A stretch of DNA of 64,000 nt from Pelargonium tetragonum (lineage: Eukaryota > Streptophyta > Magnoliopsida > Geraniales > Geraniaceae): assembly GCA_036897445.1 (NCBI GenBank), contig JAYMTL010000084.1:21970-85969 (forward strand), written 5' to 3'. Shown here piece by piece: positions 1 to 13,906 of the stretch (positions are counted from its first letter, which is position 1; each line of letters starts with the position of its first letter). Both the position numbers and the translations under genes were made by a program. The notes under the pieces were generated by a model. The model searched no databases. It was not told the origin of the DNA and saw only the letters and a program-made list of their open reading frames with translations.

Positions 1-3000
1 GGTTAACTTTGCAGGAAGGGAAGTAAAGAATCCTAAGTAAAAAGGAGTACTCGACCCCACCTACCTAAAATACTGCGGGTAAAACTTTACAAAATAACCA
101 GTAGCCTTGTGTAACTATATCAAGACTAACCAGATTACTATAGAATGACATAAGTCATAAAAAGACTATAAAAAAGAAAATCCAAATTTCTTAAGGTTAA
201 AAAGACTCTGCGTAGACTTTAACGGGAGCGGCATAAACTTTGGCGCTTTAGTTCATTACATTTGAAAGTCGGATACTGCCGATTTGGTAGGGTTGTTTTC
301 AATATGCAAAAGTTGGAGTTTCCTAATCTTGTAGCTGAGATTTTTCAGGTAAAGCTGAACTTAGAAACTCCTTGGCAGTTTTCGTGCGGTTTAAGGCGGG
401 TTAAATAAAGCTTGTCCAATGCACAATTCGCTTCATTACAAGAATTTTCGAAGTTTTGATTAAAATAAGGCACAAGACCCCTGTGAGTATAAGTTTATTC
501 CCAGTAATTAGAATAGTATAACACGTATCCCCTTTTTTAGATTTTAGACGAGAATTTCATTAAACCGTAGAATACTAGAAACTTATTATACGTGATATGC
601 AATTAACTAGGAACACTTTCTTGAGCCACGACCCGCGTCTCGATTATACTTTGATAAAACGTAGTTATAGAGAAGTAAGCTTTATAAAAATTTCCGGCTC
701 TCATAAAATAACAAAAAAGGGTGCCCCGGTAATCCTCGGTTTACGACAGTACTTAGTAAAAAAATACAAGCTCAATTTTGGATAATATCCGAAAGTACTT
801 AATTAGTATGTACTTTTTCATTTTCTTTCTATAGGACCGCGGGTTTAGGCATAAGGCTTTTATCTGGAAAATAACAAGGACTTTGATATTTTAGTTTATA
901 AATAAGGAGAGGGGCTGCCCATCATTGTCTTGTGAAGAGGAATTCCTGCAGTTATGCTAATGGAATATCCTAAGATTTGGGAGATTTCCTTTATATTATT
1001 AAGGGGTAACTAGTAAACTCTTGATTAGCAAGTTTTGTATTATTTAAGAATCCTGCTAAACTAAAAAGTAAAAGGCTTCTGATTATATTAAAGCACTGTC
1101 CAATATCTATTATTTAATGATTCTGATTTTACAGCGCCCCCTTTACGATTACGACAGACATTAGGAAAAAGCTACTATGGCTTAAAAAAGGGAGCTAAAA
1201 CGGGATTTAAAAGTCTTCTACTTTTCCTTCTTTTTTATGTATAAAGAACTTCATTGTATGAAATGAAAACTTTTAACTACAGTTATAATTTGACAGTCCC
1301 TTATGGATTTTTTTTGTAAAGAAAGTTTGCAAGTCACAAGGATACCTGACTGAAAGGGCTTTTCCGTAATTACAAAGTACCCAAAACTTACGTTAGCCAA
1401 CAACTTTGTAGGATATAGTTTTCCAGTAAACACCTTAAGAAAGTCAACTTTAACTACTTAATATTAATAGGGGCCCTCTAAGATAGATAATCCCAAATCT
1501 TAAAAATCAAACTAAAAGAATAAGGCATTCACTATACCAAACCAAGAACTCTTTTAGGATTTCACTACCCCTAGGTTAAAAAAAGATAAAAAAGACTTAC
1601 TCCTTAACTTACGGACACAACCTTACCCCTATGAAACCCTTCTCTTTTCTTTATTCTTATATTTCGAACTTGTTGAATACAAAAGCCTAATCAAAATTTA
1701 GTTTACTTTCTTTCAGAATTTCAGGGAGCCCTTTTAGTAGAAACTGGCTAACCCGCGTAAGCTGGAGAATTTTCCTCTATATCAATGACGCAAACTAAAG
1801 CTCCCTCTTACTTATAAAAACTTTTGGACTTAGAATTTTCTAAGATTTAGAAAAGCTCTGCCTTTAGCTATAGAATATCCTGACATTTAACAGTTACACC
1901 TAAGGTTTCTTATGGGTTATAGAGCCCTTAACAAAAAGGAGACTCTGGAATTTTACCAATCCCGAAGAATTCTAAAGCGAAGCTCCTTGCAATAACAGGG
2001 CCCACGCTAAACAGTAGTCTCTAAAGACCTAAACTTGCCTTTAAGTATAAACGCCTAATTAGCCAAGGACCTCGCGCCTGGAATTTAAAATACACTAAAC
2101 CAGGTTTTGCTTGTTTAAATATGAAAACAAGGCATACTAACTTAATCTTTCTATCTCTCTTAGCGGGAAAGATTTTAAGACTTATACTAATCCCACTTTG
2201 GCCCTAGTCTTCACTTAAAAACCTAAGAAATTCACACGAGATAATACGTTTGCTAAAGGGACTCCGGGGTATAATACTAAGTTTTAGGTTCTACCTAGGT
2301 AAAGTGTGATACTTTAAGTCCCAAAAAATGAGTTCAAAAGGCGGAATACCAGCAAAAGCCTAGCGTATACACTACTCACTCGAAATTCTAATGGGTATCC
2401 GGAACTCCTCTATATTGTTAACAAAATTCCGAACATTCTTATATTTAATCAACGAGTAAAACTCATCCTTTATTTTAAGATATCCAATAAGGTAACCTTT
2501 AATTACTATTAGGAAAGCGAGAACATGTGAAGCCTTATTTTCTTTTTGTGCTTTTTTCTAGAAAATCTTTAATAACTAAAAAAGTCAAAGCTAAGCATAA
2601 AAAGTTTAGAGCTATACAGTTCTTTTGTTCGAACGGTGGTTACCTTCTTAAAAGAAACTGAGTTACGTAAACCCCCTTACTTGTGATATCTCTTCAATTC
2701 TTGATCAAACCAAAAGAAATTAACTATAGACAAAACAAGGATTGCTTTTCAACAATAAAGTATCTACATACAAAAAGCAAAAAAGCATACGTATAAGCGT
2801 ATAAAAAGGCCTTAGAAGGTTTTAGTTGCTGCTTCTTTAAAGCCCGGAAAAGGTTTAGTGTCTTCTCGGCACACTGGATTAAATCTCCTAGCCCTCTACT
2901 ACCCTCTATTTAGGGGTTGACCTATTACCAATAGATTTCATTCTAAATTTTCTGAACTTGAATAATTGTTTAATTAGACCTTATGCGCGCATTACCAGTG

Positions 3001-6000
3001 TCTCTTGAATCGCTTTAATTTGTTGAACCCAAGAGTAGCTTCAATCTAACATTCTATAATTGACTTGGGTGTGCTCTTATTTATTACCCAAAATCTTAAA
3101 ATGCATTCAGTCTTTCTTTGTCTTTGTATGAAAACATATATCCTACTTTCGTTCTAGAACTCGGGCGGTTATATGGAATTACTCTCTGTCTACTTTTTTA
3201 TCGCATGGATCCCAATCGAATATATTTTAAAAGGCAACTTTCAGATTAAGGTATACCTTATAGTAAGTTTTAGAAAAAGAAACTTATTAGTCTGAGATAT
3301 ATGTTGTCATTCCGTAGAAGGGGTTCATTTTTTTATAAGTATAGGTATTACAAACTAGCATTAGGTTTTCAAGTACTCAAGCATTTGTAAAGCTGTTTAC
3401 TGGGTTACCCTAAAAAACCCACAGCCTCGGCTGCTCTTACTAATCAGCATAGCTCTTTCTTTAATGTTAGGAGCGCAGAACCTCTGGGTTTGCTTAATAC
3501 CAAATTAGTCGAGTTTTATACTCTTTATATAGTCATAGCGCTTTGTTAAAACGGGTGCAGCTTCCTCTTTTATGGATCCACCCACTCTTAATTTAAGTCA
3601 TTTTTGATTAACTTTAAATGAATAAAAGCTTTGTAGACCGGGGGCACGAACACACTTCCTTAGGAATTAATTTAAAGACTTCTTGGCAAATGACAATCCT
3701 TTATGAACAAAGCGGGCAAAATCTTTGCTCACTGCTAGATCTTAGAATAGAGGTTTATATAGAATAGTAGGTAATTTAGTAATGGGATTCTCTTATATAA
3801 AGCATAAGCCTTCCCCTTTGGTTTCTCTCGTTAAATCAAACGGCAACAAAATGACATATATTAGGTTCAAGTCCTGTTAACTTAGCTGCGACCCCTTGAT
3901 AGGAATCCTAAAAGTTATGATACCTTATTTTCTTCAGTGCTTTAGTAACTCCCTTTAGATAGATTTTTGACTTTGATTATATATTAAGGTATCCGACCCT
4001 GCTTAGCTTAGTTCATGTGTAGTTTATGGTTCAGTCTTAACCTATTTTGATCCTAGAACAATATTCAAAAATTTCTTAATATAAAATGTAGAAAGTCTCT
4101 TAGTCTAATATTGCGTATCTACAAGGGTCTGTTACTCCTTATGCTATTCCGGTATATTCATTACTTTAAAGAACAGAGCCTGGGGTCCGGTAAAGCAGGG
4201 CAAAATTTATACTAATACAACTACAAAATTGAAGGTTTTTACTCTTTTTCGTCTAGGATTTCCGAGTCTGTACAGAATTTAGGAAGCTGCAGCAAGGGGA
4301 TAGAAATCCGAACTATTGACTACGTTATTTAAACAGGTATTCGCCCAAAAAAGAGTTTCTATTTTTTATATTTATCACTTAAAAGTCTTTTCAACAACAA
4401 GGCGAGTCCTTCTGGTAAGTGCGTTATCTTTCCTAACCTATCCTTTTTTGCATACTTTTTACCTTGACGTCTTTTTTTATGAGTCCCTCGTGTGCTGTAC
4501 TAAAATAGCGAGACAAGAATCCAAGTCAATTTCCGAGCTCCCCTTATTAAAGATAGATAAAAGTCCCGAGATTTTTTTTGAGTTATCCCCTTCTGAAACC
4601 CCCTTGGAGTCTTTTACTAGTCTTTAGCATCAGGCTTACCCGGCAAAAGAAGCTAGTCAAGAGTTGTCCAGATGGGTTATTCATCATTCTTCGAGAGCTT
4701 TATTTTAAATTAGCCCCAAAATTGCCAGTATTAAGTACTATCCCAGCCTAAATTGTTACAGACCCCATACAAGTGATAGGTATTAATCTAGTTGACCAGA
4801 AAACCTTACTGAAATCCGGATCCATTATCATTATTAGGAACTCCCTTTTAACTTTAGAAATGGAGCACTTGCCCCTGTTTACAAAGTTAAAACCCTTCTG
4901 GTTTTGGTATATCAAGCTGGGGTAATCTTAAGAACTGTAAGTGAATTGAAAGTCTACTCCTTAAAAGTTCTATAAAATGTGACGAAGACTTTAGCTAAAA
5001 GGGACCTTTCTCCAGTTAGCATCAGAGCAATGTGTAGGAATAAGAAACTGGTATAAGGATTTTTTCCTTTTGATTCACTTTTTAAAGGAGCTGCTTGAAT
5101 AGAACTACTCCTAATACAGGGCTTTCTTTTCTCAGCTCAACAGTAGAAATTCATTAAATTAAAGGGGCCTTACAACAAAGCTCTGACCTTCGGCTTTTTA
5201 AAAATCCTATTTTTTCTAATTCAAATTGTGCGCTACTGTACTAGAGCATAGTTGGGGCCTATATTACTGCGAAATATCGGTAAGCTTTTTAGGGTTATCG
5301 GTATTACATACTTTTGACCAATCATCCCGCTAGCTTTAGTATTACATTTTTGAAACGTGCCCTCTCTATTTTCTTCATATTGACGAATCCATTTGTATTT
5401 TAGTGAATATATTCTGGGTTTTATAAACCAATCTTGTCCGGTTTCTTAAGATAGTAAATACTCGGGTATCCCGCTTTAAAAAAGACCCTGTGCATAAAAA
5501 ACTCTTTATCTTTAATAGGGCCTAAAAGTACTTCCTAGCTGATAAGTGTATTAACCAGTAAGAAATTACTATCAACAAATTTAGTTTGAGCTTTCTCTTT
5601 AATTACTTAACTGCGAAAGTAAACGGGGGTTTTATACTCTACTCGTAAGTCCTGAAAAAGGAAGATTTTTATAGTTAATTGATAAGTCTAGGGAATTTTG
5701 TTATAGAATCTCTACGACTTCCTTATTGAGAATTTTCATCCACGGTATCCAAAGCTCTAGTTAGTGCCTTTCCTTATGGATTTCCCTGTTACTCTTTTTC
5801 TTTATTATAAGGTTTAAGGGCAGGTAGTAAAAGAACAAGGTATATAAAGAAAGCAGTCCCTTATAAGCCTCTCGGAATATAGGATATCCGTGTATATTTA
5901 TCTAGTATTTTAAGATTAAAAAAGAGTCTAGAACTGCTTATTAACACGAACCTTTCCCTTGTGTATAAAAAGTATAAAAAAGGAAAACATCAAAGTAATC

Positions 6001-9000
6001 GCGGCCAGGGAAATCTTTAGTTCGGCACCGTAAACCTCTTAATGATTTAACCAGCAGCACAAAAAAGAGAGATTATAATTACTTTATAACTCAGGAAGCT
6101 CTTGTTGATAAACTTGTATCAGATATGCATTCCTTCTTATTTTTTTATTTTACAAGACTTCGCACTTTGCGGTTGTTGGAAAAAGCCCGCAGTATACTTG
6201 GGATCCGGGCATAGCTAGCAAAAACTTTAGTTAAATGTAGGATTATACTTGATATAGAAAAGGAAGGACTTGTGTGTCATTTTTATACCCTACCCTACAG
6301 GTTTTACTCTATGCCCTCTCAATTTAATTGAAAAGTACTTGAATCCCAAATTTTGGTAAATAAAAAGTCAGAAACTAAAAAAACTCGGGTATATTCTATA
6401 TACTACTCAAAAAGGGGTAACCCTTATTTTAGTTAACGCATAATGGGTCGAAAGAGAGAATTCTATAAAGAAAGGGCTTACCAATAACTTTGTTACCTCT
6501 TTATTCTAACAGAAAAGCTCCTGTAACCCAGCCTAGTTGAATTCAAAATCTCTGCCTTATAAAAAAGTTAACACGCCCCACGCAATACATATCCCTTCGA
6601 TGAAAACTTTGAAGTACAAGGTGCTCTAAAAAAATTCTGGTATGGTAAGATCACAAGTCTCATAAATTAAAGCCTGGATATTTCCAACTCTATTATCTTA
6701 TACCAAAGATTTTTGAGTGAGAAGGAGCCTGAACTGGCGTTTACAGTAACCTATGATAGTAGAACTCCTTACTTATATGCCCAAGGCTTCCGTACACCAG
6801 TATTCCTTATTCTAAAAACGAACTATACAAAAAAAAAGTCTAATTATATTGAAGATTCTCTGGTTTAATACTTAGGTGCTTTTTATGAAGGATACTTATT
6901 ACCTATACCCCGCTTCTGGCAGATGTTGATCTGGACCTTTCATTGCATAAGTAATTGCTCGGTAAAAAGGGTGCTTCTTAAACAGGAGGAAATTGTAGTT
7001 CTGGTTCTGATCAGCAGGCGTTAATGAAATGAGTTGTTCCCTTTTAGCTACTGTTGCGTTAAATCTCCTTATTAACTTAATACCTCGTATTTTTGAAAAG
7101 CACAAAGTCTTTAACGTACCTCTTATAAACTAGTTTATCCCGAGGAATCCACTTACTTTGTTATGGAAATCGCGGACCTTTAAAACTATCTGGGCTAAAA
7201 AATTGCATTGTAAAATAGTGTCGGCTTTGAGATGAGAATTTTATTACAGCATATTTTAGTTTAAAAAATAGGATTTTCAGATAATCATATTATAAAAGGA
7301 TATAAGATATATAATAAGGACTTGTTCCCCACCTATAAAGTCAGTATTTGCACAAGGAATAAAAGTTACCTTAAAGTGAGTTTCAGATTTGATACTTGAC
7401 ACCAATCCATATACGTTAGTAAGTTACCCTATTTCCTATTCATGTCCCTCTTATATCCGATTTAGAATCTTTTTGTTGCAACTAAATTAGCTACGTCTAT
7501 GATAAATTTTTTCCCTTCCACTTCTCTTTGACTTTGATATTTTTTGATTTCCAAACTAGAGCCCAGACCTAATTACACATTTGTGCTATTGAAAACCCCG
7601 CTCTTAACTGAGTAAAAAGGGTTCTAAGACTCTTTTTTTAATACGCTATACCGAGAGCTATTAGACCCCAGCGTACAAAAATTTCTACGTTTCGGAATTT
7701 TACACCTTAACAGCTTACTTAAGAAGTGTAATTGAGTTGCGGTGAATAATAGGAAGTTGTAAACTTCTCAAACTAGAACTTGGAAAGGAAATGAGTAAGT
7801 CAAAAAAAATTTATCTTATATAGCGAAACCCAGGGGATATAAATCTGGATTACCTATGTGGGATACCTTCTATTTGATTGACGGGAACTCGATGCATAAG
7901 AAGTTTTTTATAACATTCGTTTCCTTTAAGAAATTTTTTTATGCCTTAAGTATATAATCAATCTTTTACTCCTACTACTTTTACTCATACACCTATGGAG
8001 TATAGCAAGTGCGCGCCCTTTCGATCTCATATTTGTAAAGAGAGTGCTTATAAGGAAATTTCAGATCCTGTCTTACAACAGTTTTATTGATCTCTAGCTT
8101 TTAACCCACAATCCTTATTGGAGTATAATATTGTTTTGTCTATTATCTAAAATCTAAAGTACCCATTAATTTTAAGGAGTTCGCGAAAAGTCCGGATGCT
8201 ATTGATAAAAGATCGTAGGGCCCTTGAAAATCTTGCTCTTTTTTGTTGGAGTTTACTTTGTTTTTGAATATTAAGAGGTCGTTTTAACTTGAGTAAGGGA
8301 TTCCTTTAAAGAAAAAGACTCTTATGTTACATAAAGGAATTCTAGGCAAAAACCCGCGGTTACAAGAATCCTTAAGTAATTCGCTATGTTAAATTAAAAA
8401 CTAGATCTAACTTAAACTGTGTATAAAGGGTACAAAATAAACTGGGTTAGAGTCCTGCGTCTTAAATTAACATAAAGTTAGGGGCCTTCGTCTGATAGAA
8501 GACTTTACTTTTTTGAATCTATTTTTCAGTGGGTTTTGAGCTTATTTATGATAAAAAGGGGAAATACGGATTTAAGGGTTTTAAAAAGTCAAGTAGCTTC
8601 TAAACCTGTAGGACCTCTACTCTGGTACAAGGATTTGTAGCATATGATATTGAAGAAAGCTCTATCTGGGTAGAATTCCTTTGTTATATAAAAAGGATAG
8701 TTTAAGTTTTAACTGTGCATTCCCTTAAGAGCTGTTTAAGTATTCTGTTACGGACTCGCTTATACCAAAAATTTCTACTTCTAAGATCTTTCCTTTTAAG
8801 GAATCCAACTAAAGCAAATTTAGCGAACGCAACCCATAGCTTTTTAACTAAAAAAGAAACTTGTTTTTTCCCTACTCTTAGTCAGTCAGGAGTACCCATT
8901 CTAATTTGAGATGTGTTTGTAGAGAGGCCTTAGGATACTCGTCTAAATGAAAAACGGATAAGGAAGACCTAAAAAGAGGAATATAATCGAGTTGAAGCTA

Positions 9001-9599
9001 CTTGCTTTCACCTGTTTTTTATTTAAATTAGTTTCGAATTGAAAGAGATTTTAACTCGATTGGAACTCTTCTCATTAGACTTTATATAAAATACTGCACA
9101 AGTAAGAGATCCTAACAATAACAAATCCAGTTCAAGGAGTTTTGGAAGATCCTTTTTAGTTAGAGGGATTAAGATTTTTCTTATCCTTACGTACTTGTTT
9201 TAAGTTTCGGGATATATAGTGTCAGAAACATTATATAGGACTCGTAAAAACTGTGGATTTCATTATGAGTCTTTATAGCAAGAGTTTTTCCAAATATAGG
9301 CTTCGTTTACCAAGGAATTTTTATAATAAGAAGCTCCCTGAGAGGATTTACTCTGTTTTGTATTATTGCTTTAGCAAAAGGGCTCGTCTTAATTGCTAGA
9401 AGTTTTATTCCCGGTATTACAAAAAATTTGACTGGAGAAATTCAGGGATTTCTAAGAACCGCTTTTTATATCAAGTGCTAACACTTGCTATTTTACTGCG
9501 GAATCTGTTTATTAAGAACTCCTGCGACTTATTACACAGCGGAATAGAAAAACTCCTACTAGCACAAAATCCCACAGGAACTCCTATTTTTTGAACTAA
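1..9599. other. Gene-free background DNA
   Basis: No recognisable gene. This is A/T-rich sequence with short G or C clumps and stop codons in every frame on both strands. The longest plus frame begins with TTG at 4316 and runs 103 codons to 4627. It has no recognisable motif and is near the length expected by chance. A 12-base word at 5481-5492 resembles the large-subunit rRNA word around the GACCCNGTG loop, but its flanks do not fit. I see no tRNA, promoter or repeat that I can support here. Confidence 0.6.
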
Positions 9600-9900
9600 C
9601 AACAAGGAAAGATTATTATATTTATTGTGGAACTTTTTTTTACTTAATTTATTAGCTTACCTTTCCTATCGGCTATACTCTGCTGTGTAGCAGTATCTTA
9701 CAAGTCTTATAGAACCTCTTTCTTAAAACCAAAATTCCTATGGATTCTACCTTTCTTATTAGTCTGTATCTCATTCATAGCTATTCTATTCTCTATTTTG
9801 ATACCCTTCATACTCTAAACCTTACTACCTTTCTCTAAAGTATACCCTGCTAGACTCTTCTAAATAACGAAAGAACCCTTAAACTTTAACTCTTAAACCT
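9600..9900 (-). other. Strand-biased patch with Lys-rich open stretch
   Basis: The plus strand is pyrimidine-rich here, so the minus strand is purine-rich. On the minus strand an ATG at 9809-9811 opens 34 codons ending in TAA at 9707-9709. The frame is rich in Lys, Asn and Ile, with the run TNKKGRI in the middle. It resembles in style the other Lys-rich stretches at 13.4, 20.5, 25.6, 26.4, 34.2, 37.7 and 46.8 kb. I cannot say whether it is translated. It could equally be the translation of a purine-biased non-coding RNA or repeat. Confidence 0.25.
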
Positions 9901-12900
9901 GTAAAAGTAAATACTACAATAAATTTAACAAAAGGGCCTCTATGTTCTCAATCCTTGTTTATCACTTTTCTAATAGAATAGGAAGATAATGCCCGGAGAT
10001 CTAAAAGGGCGTATTAAGATTTACAAAACAAAAAAGTCTCTCTGTCTTAATTTCTTACCCATCCCGTGTCCCGGAGAAATGCTGCTATACCTAATCCGCC
10101 CAAGTTCTTCAATTCTATGAGTCTCGAAGAGTTTATAGAGTTCTAATTCGTGGTGCTATAAAAATACAGAAAAAGCCCTATTACACCAGGGCAAGAAGCT
10201 TGGTTTTTTAGGATTTAAGTACCAAGGTCAGTAATTTCGGTATCAAATGAAATCTGAGCCCAGTCCTGTAGTATAAGTATGCTCCTTACTTTGTTTACTT
10301 TTTTTCAATTAGAAAAATATTCTAACCCGCGTTAAAAATAGAAATTGGTATTACGTTGAGAAAGCTCTCTTTTTTAGTTAATATCGTTTAGAGTCTTTAT
10401 GAGCGCTGTAAAGGGCGCAGGCTCTTGACAACCAAAGTCTTTTTTTGTAGAGTCAAGTCTTTAAAATTATATACACGTCATTCGCTTTAATGTTATACTC
10501 AAAAAGATACTTGAATCGGCAATATAAACCCCAGAGAGTAAATCACGAAAATTTCATAGAATTCCTATTAGTAGACTCGGCACAGCTTTTAAAACGAGTA
10601 TCTTTGTATTATAAAGAAAGCCTCATAAAGCAAACAAGGAGCTCCCTATTATTACACACTTTACCTAAATTTATTGTACCACCCCGCATATAAATACTTC
10701 AGCTCCTACCTTTACTTTAGTACTTTAGAAAGAGGACTTTTAATACCCTAAAGTGGAACTAGAAACGTTGTCTTTTTAAAGATCTTCGATACCTCGACTT
10801 GTTTAGTACCCGCGGATCTCTATCGGAATAAGGTAAGGAAAGCACATAAGAACCCGATACTATATACCTTTTTAAACTGCTTTTTTAGAGTAGAAGTATA
10901 AGGGTGTACTTAATTAAGGGGTGTTCCTACGGCAAGGGAAGCACTAAAATTTCTGGGGTTTGCTAAGAAATTCGGTAAACCCTGTTGATTCGAGAAGTTG
11001 CAGTGGGTATAAATTTATCTGTTAAAAGATAGTGCTTAAGCCTGCGTTAGTGAATACGCCCTTTTCTGAATCGAAGTTCAAAAGTGAGCTTACCTATCTC
11101 ACCTCAATCCCACTCAGGATCCTCGCAACTGTCAAAATTATAGGTATAGATCTTGTAACCTAGGATAAACTCTGAATAAAGCGAAGGAGTTTCGAGTTCT
11201 AAAGTAATCCAGGGTTTCGCTGAAGCGGTAATTTTGACTTGTCTGGGATTTTTTATTACCTTCTTACAAGCTTGCAATATTCCTAAGATTCATGGATTTC
11301 AGAATTAGCTAAGTTGAGAGGTTTCCGTTTGATAATTTGAAATAAGATACAGGCGAGGACTTGGATTTCCCAGGTCAGGTAGGGTAGGATAATACTAATA
11401 AAGGGGGCTTAATAGATATACCATAGACAAGCCAGCCTACTCCAGGCCAGATTGAAGCTTTGTTTTTACACAAGTTTTTCTTTCTCGGACAAATACTGAA
11501 ATAAGGGGCCCTGTTTCCCTTTGGTTTGAGGTATAGATATTTAATAAGGTAAGTAAACCTTAGAAGCACAAACCACTTCTAGTTTCTTATAGGAATTTCT
11601 TTATAGAGGCACTTAGTATTTAGTTTTTAAATGAATAATAGAGGGATAGATGTAGCTAAAATGTCCCTTTTCATGCTTGAAGCCTTAAAACTATTTAATT
11701 AAAAACAGGCCCACTATCTGCGATTAACGCCTTTATATTAAGGATTAGGCTTAGTGGATCATCTGCAAGGAAAACGGGAGTGTATAGTATTTAGAAGTGT
11801 TATTGCCTAACTTTTCAAGGTAGACTTAGGTATTAGGACACTTCGACATGTATTTTTAAGTCCTATAAAAAGGGGCGTCTATGTCAGGATAAGCTGGAAT
11901 TTTTGAGGTAAGTTCTTTAGCCAGGATTCCTAGTAGATCTTGATCTCTAATTCAAGGCGGTGGGTGCCAATAGTTCTAATTCAGTGTTAGATCAATCGGT
12001 TGCTCATTGAACGGGCGTAGGTTTAAATATTTAAATACAAGTGAGTCCTAAACTTCTTATCTATTTCCGAATATCATAACCAAAATCTTCAATGTTATTC
12101 TTTTGTAGCATATCTTTTTAAGAACTTTGCCCAGTCTTACAAAAGTTAAGAAGTCCCCTGTAGCCTGTCCAAGATATATTTGCTAACGTCTCGATTTGAA
12201 TTATCCTGGTAAACTTAATTTATAGTCCTCAAGAGTTCATTTTTAAATAAATTAGCCAAATCCTTAGCATATATTCCCCTGAGATGGGATATCCCTTGAA
12301 CCGCCTGCGAGGGTCTGAAAACCCCTATTTAGGAATGCAACCTATATGCTCATATACAAGCTTCGAATAAATTTCAGAACTCCATTTTAAATAACGCCAT
12401 TAATATTCATTAAAAGATTGCTCGAGAGCAAAATCCAGTATTCACCAGTTGTAGTTGAGAAGTGTCAGTACCTAATAAAAAGGAACAAAGCCTTTCGTTT
12501 ACTGCTTTTAAAAATTCCTATCATATTGCGCAAGTTATAGTAAGTCTAAAAAAGCTGAGGGTCTTACTCGTCACCCGAAAAACTAAGTATTTAAGCTGAA
12601 CAAACGGAAAGCAACCCCCTAAGCGTAATTAATAAAATAAGATTCGAGTCTCTTCGATCAACTGCACCCTATAACTCCTTTCACGTCACGATTCAAAGTT
12701 TTGAAATAAAGAATCCTAGTTTTCTTTCAGTCGCATATAGCCAAGGTCGTAAACACCAAGAATTCTTCTACGTAGCGATCTAGCGCACACCCCGACTCCG
12801 TTAACTCAATATTCTAAATGTGTAAGAAGAATTTATTGTAGCTAATTCCAGTTTTCTAAGCGGGGCGAATGTCATTTTTCTATTTTAACTAAAACTAGCC

Positions 12901-13376
12901 GCTTTTCTTTATTTATTAGAATAAGGTGTAGTAGGGTATTTCAGGAAAGCTCGCTTAAATAGTAAAGAGTCGGATAAGATCCTAACTAGGATTCACTAAG
13001 AGAGACAAAACTAAGTCCGATTACCCTTTGTCTAACTAGCCTAGCTCTAGGATTCCTATAGGATTTAAATTATGGAAGCTACTTCCCAACCAAACTCTTC
13101 TAAATCTTAAAGTGAGGCTACTAATTAATTTGGTAAAAGGTTCTTTAGCAGTCTTTTCTGCCCCTTAATCAAGCCAGTATAGTTTGTTATTGAGAATTTG
13201 ACCTCCATTCTTAAAGATTTTGAATGCAAAGCTTTTTTTAATTAAAGTTTTGTATACTAGAACTAGAGAGACTCCTACTTTGGTTAGGCTAGCGATATCT
13301 TTCATTTGTAGAATTGTATAGAAGTTACCCTTGTTATACTACACTCGAAAGGAGAACCGCAGCTCGAGGAGTTTAG
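9901..13376. other. Gene-free background DNA
   Basis: No gene supported. Only short frames are present (for example 67 codons on plus at 10490-10693), with no motif. One GGGCCC site lies at 11506-11511. I see nothing else I can name. Confidence 0.6.
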
Positions 13377-13550
13377 TACTTTTTTTGTCGTACTTGCTTT
13401 ATGGTAGTAAGAAAACTAACCTAAGAAACATTTATAGGTTCAAAGGCAGGTGCAATAGGCAAAGTTCTTAAGACTAATAAGGGTTTGCAGAAACAGAATA
13501 AGAAAGGTATAGCTAAGCGTATTAAGGTAAGGGGATGGTCGAGCGAGTAA
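13377..13550 (+). other. Lys-rich open stretch (member of dispersed family)
   Basis: A plus frame is open from the codon after TAG at 13374-13376 to TAA at 13548-13550. It has no ATG; the nearest plausible start is TTG at 13395. From there it reads 51 codons with about one third Lys or Arg, in the pattern of small residues between basic ones (for example LKTNKGLQKQNKKG). The peptide is basic and would suit nucleic-acid binding, but that is inference from composition only. No homologue is recognised. It is the clearest member on the plus strand of the Lys/Ala/Gly-rich stretches scattered through the window. A stretch this short is not improbable by chance in purine-rich DNA. Confidence 0.25.
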
Positions 13551-13644
13551 GCAGGTTTTTCCCCAATCAATTTACAAGAAAAGCCTTCCTTTTGTTAGAT
13601 TAAGGTTAAGCAAATACAAGTATCAGATCGGAAAAGAAGATTGA

Positions 13645-13673
13645 GGACTATGAACAAGACTTGAACCTATGAA
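13645..13673 (-). pseudogene. tRNA 3'-half-like element (copy 1)
   Basis: On the minus strand this reads as a T-arm: a 5-bp stem (with two G-T wobbles) around the loop TTCAAGT, preceded by CATAGG. About 22 of 27 positions match the element at 49831-49856, and part matches 36266-36295. No 5' acceptor half, D-arm or anticodon arm can be folded upstream, so it is at most a tRNA remnant or a tRNA-end repeat. Confidence 0.25.
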
Positions 13674-13711
13674 CTATTATCACACCTTAAAAAGCTAAAA
13701 AGTAGATTTTT

Positions 13712-13906
13712 TTGTTATCTGCCCCGTGTGGCGACAGCGCGGAATATGGGACGAAAAGTCTGTCTTCCGCCCATCTCATGGAAATTCAAGGAACACATGG
13801 GACCCTATCTTTTGGAGTTAGACTAAGGTACAAACGAATTGAATTTGGATCTAAAGCAAAGAATTTGAACTCATTTGGCCACAATTTCCAGTTTCCGCCT
13901 GACTAA
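13712..13906 (+). other. Unassigned 64-codon open frame on a GC-rich island
   Basis: The frame begins with TTG and ends in TAA. I do not recognise the product. It starts on a local GC island: bases 13721-13780 are about 60% G+C by direct count, against roughly 36% around them. The minus strand of the same bases is also open for about 38 codons, then TGA, then about 38 more. Which strand, if either, is coding cannot be settled by eye. The compositional break suggests sequence of different origin from the background, but I name no source. Confidence 0.15.

Noticed and set aside
4316-4627. 103-codon plus frame, extendable to about 275 codons if TAA/TAG are sense
   Set aside because: No motif. 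GC by codon position is about 35/39/34%, with position 2 the highest, which is the opposite of real genes. The length is within chance.
5481-5492. AAAGACCCTGTG, resembling a large-subunit rRNA core word
   Set aside because: The neighbouring rRNA-specific bases (GACGG before, AACCTTTACT after) are absent and no other rRNA word lies nearby.
9707-9811. Extension of the Lys-rich frame downstream to about 186 codons when TAA/TAG are read through
   Set aside because: G at positions 1/2/3 is nearly equal (about 21/19/18%), and the result depends wholly on assuming recoded stops.
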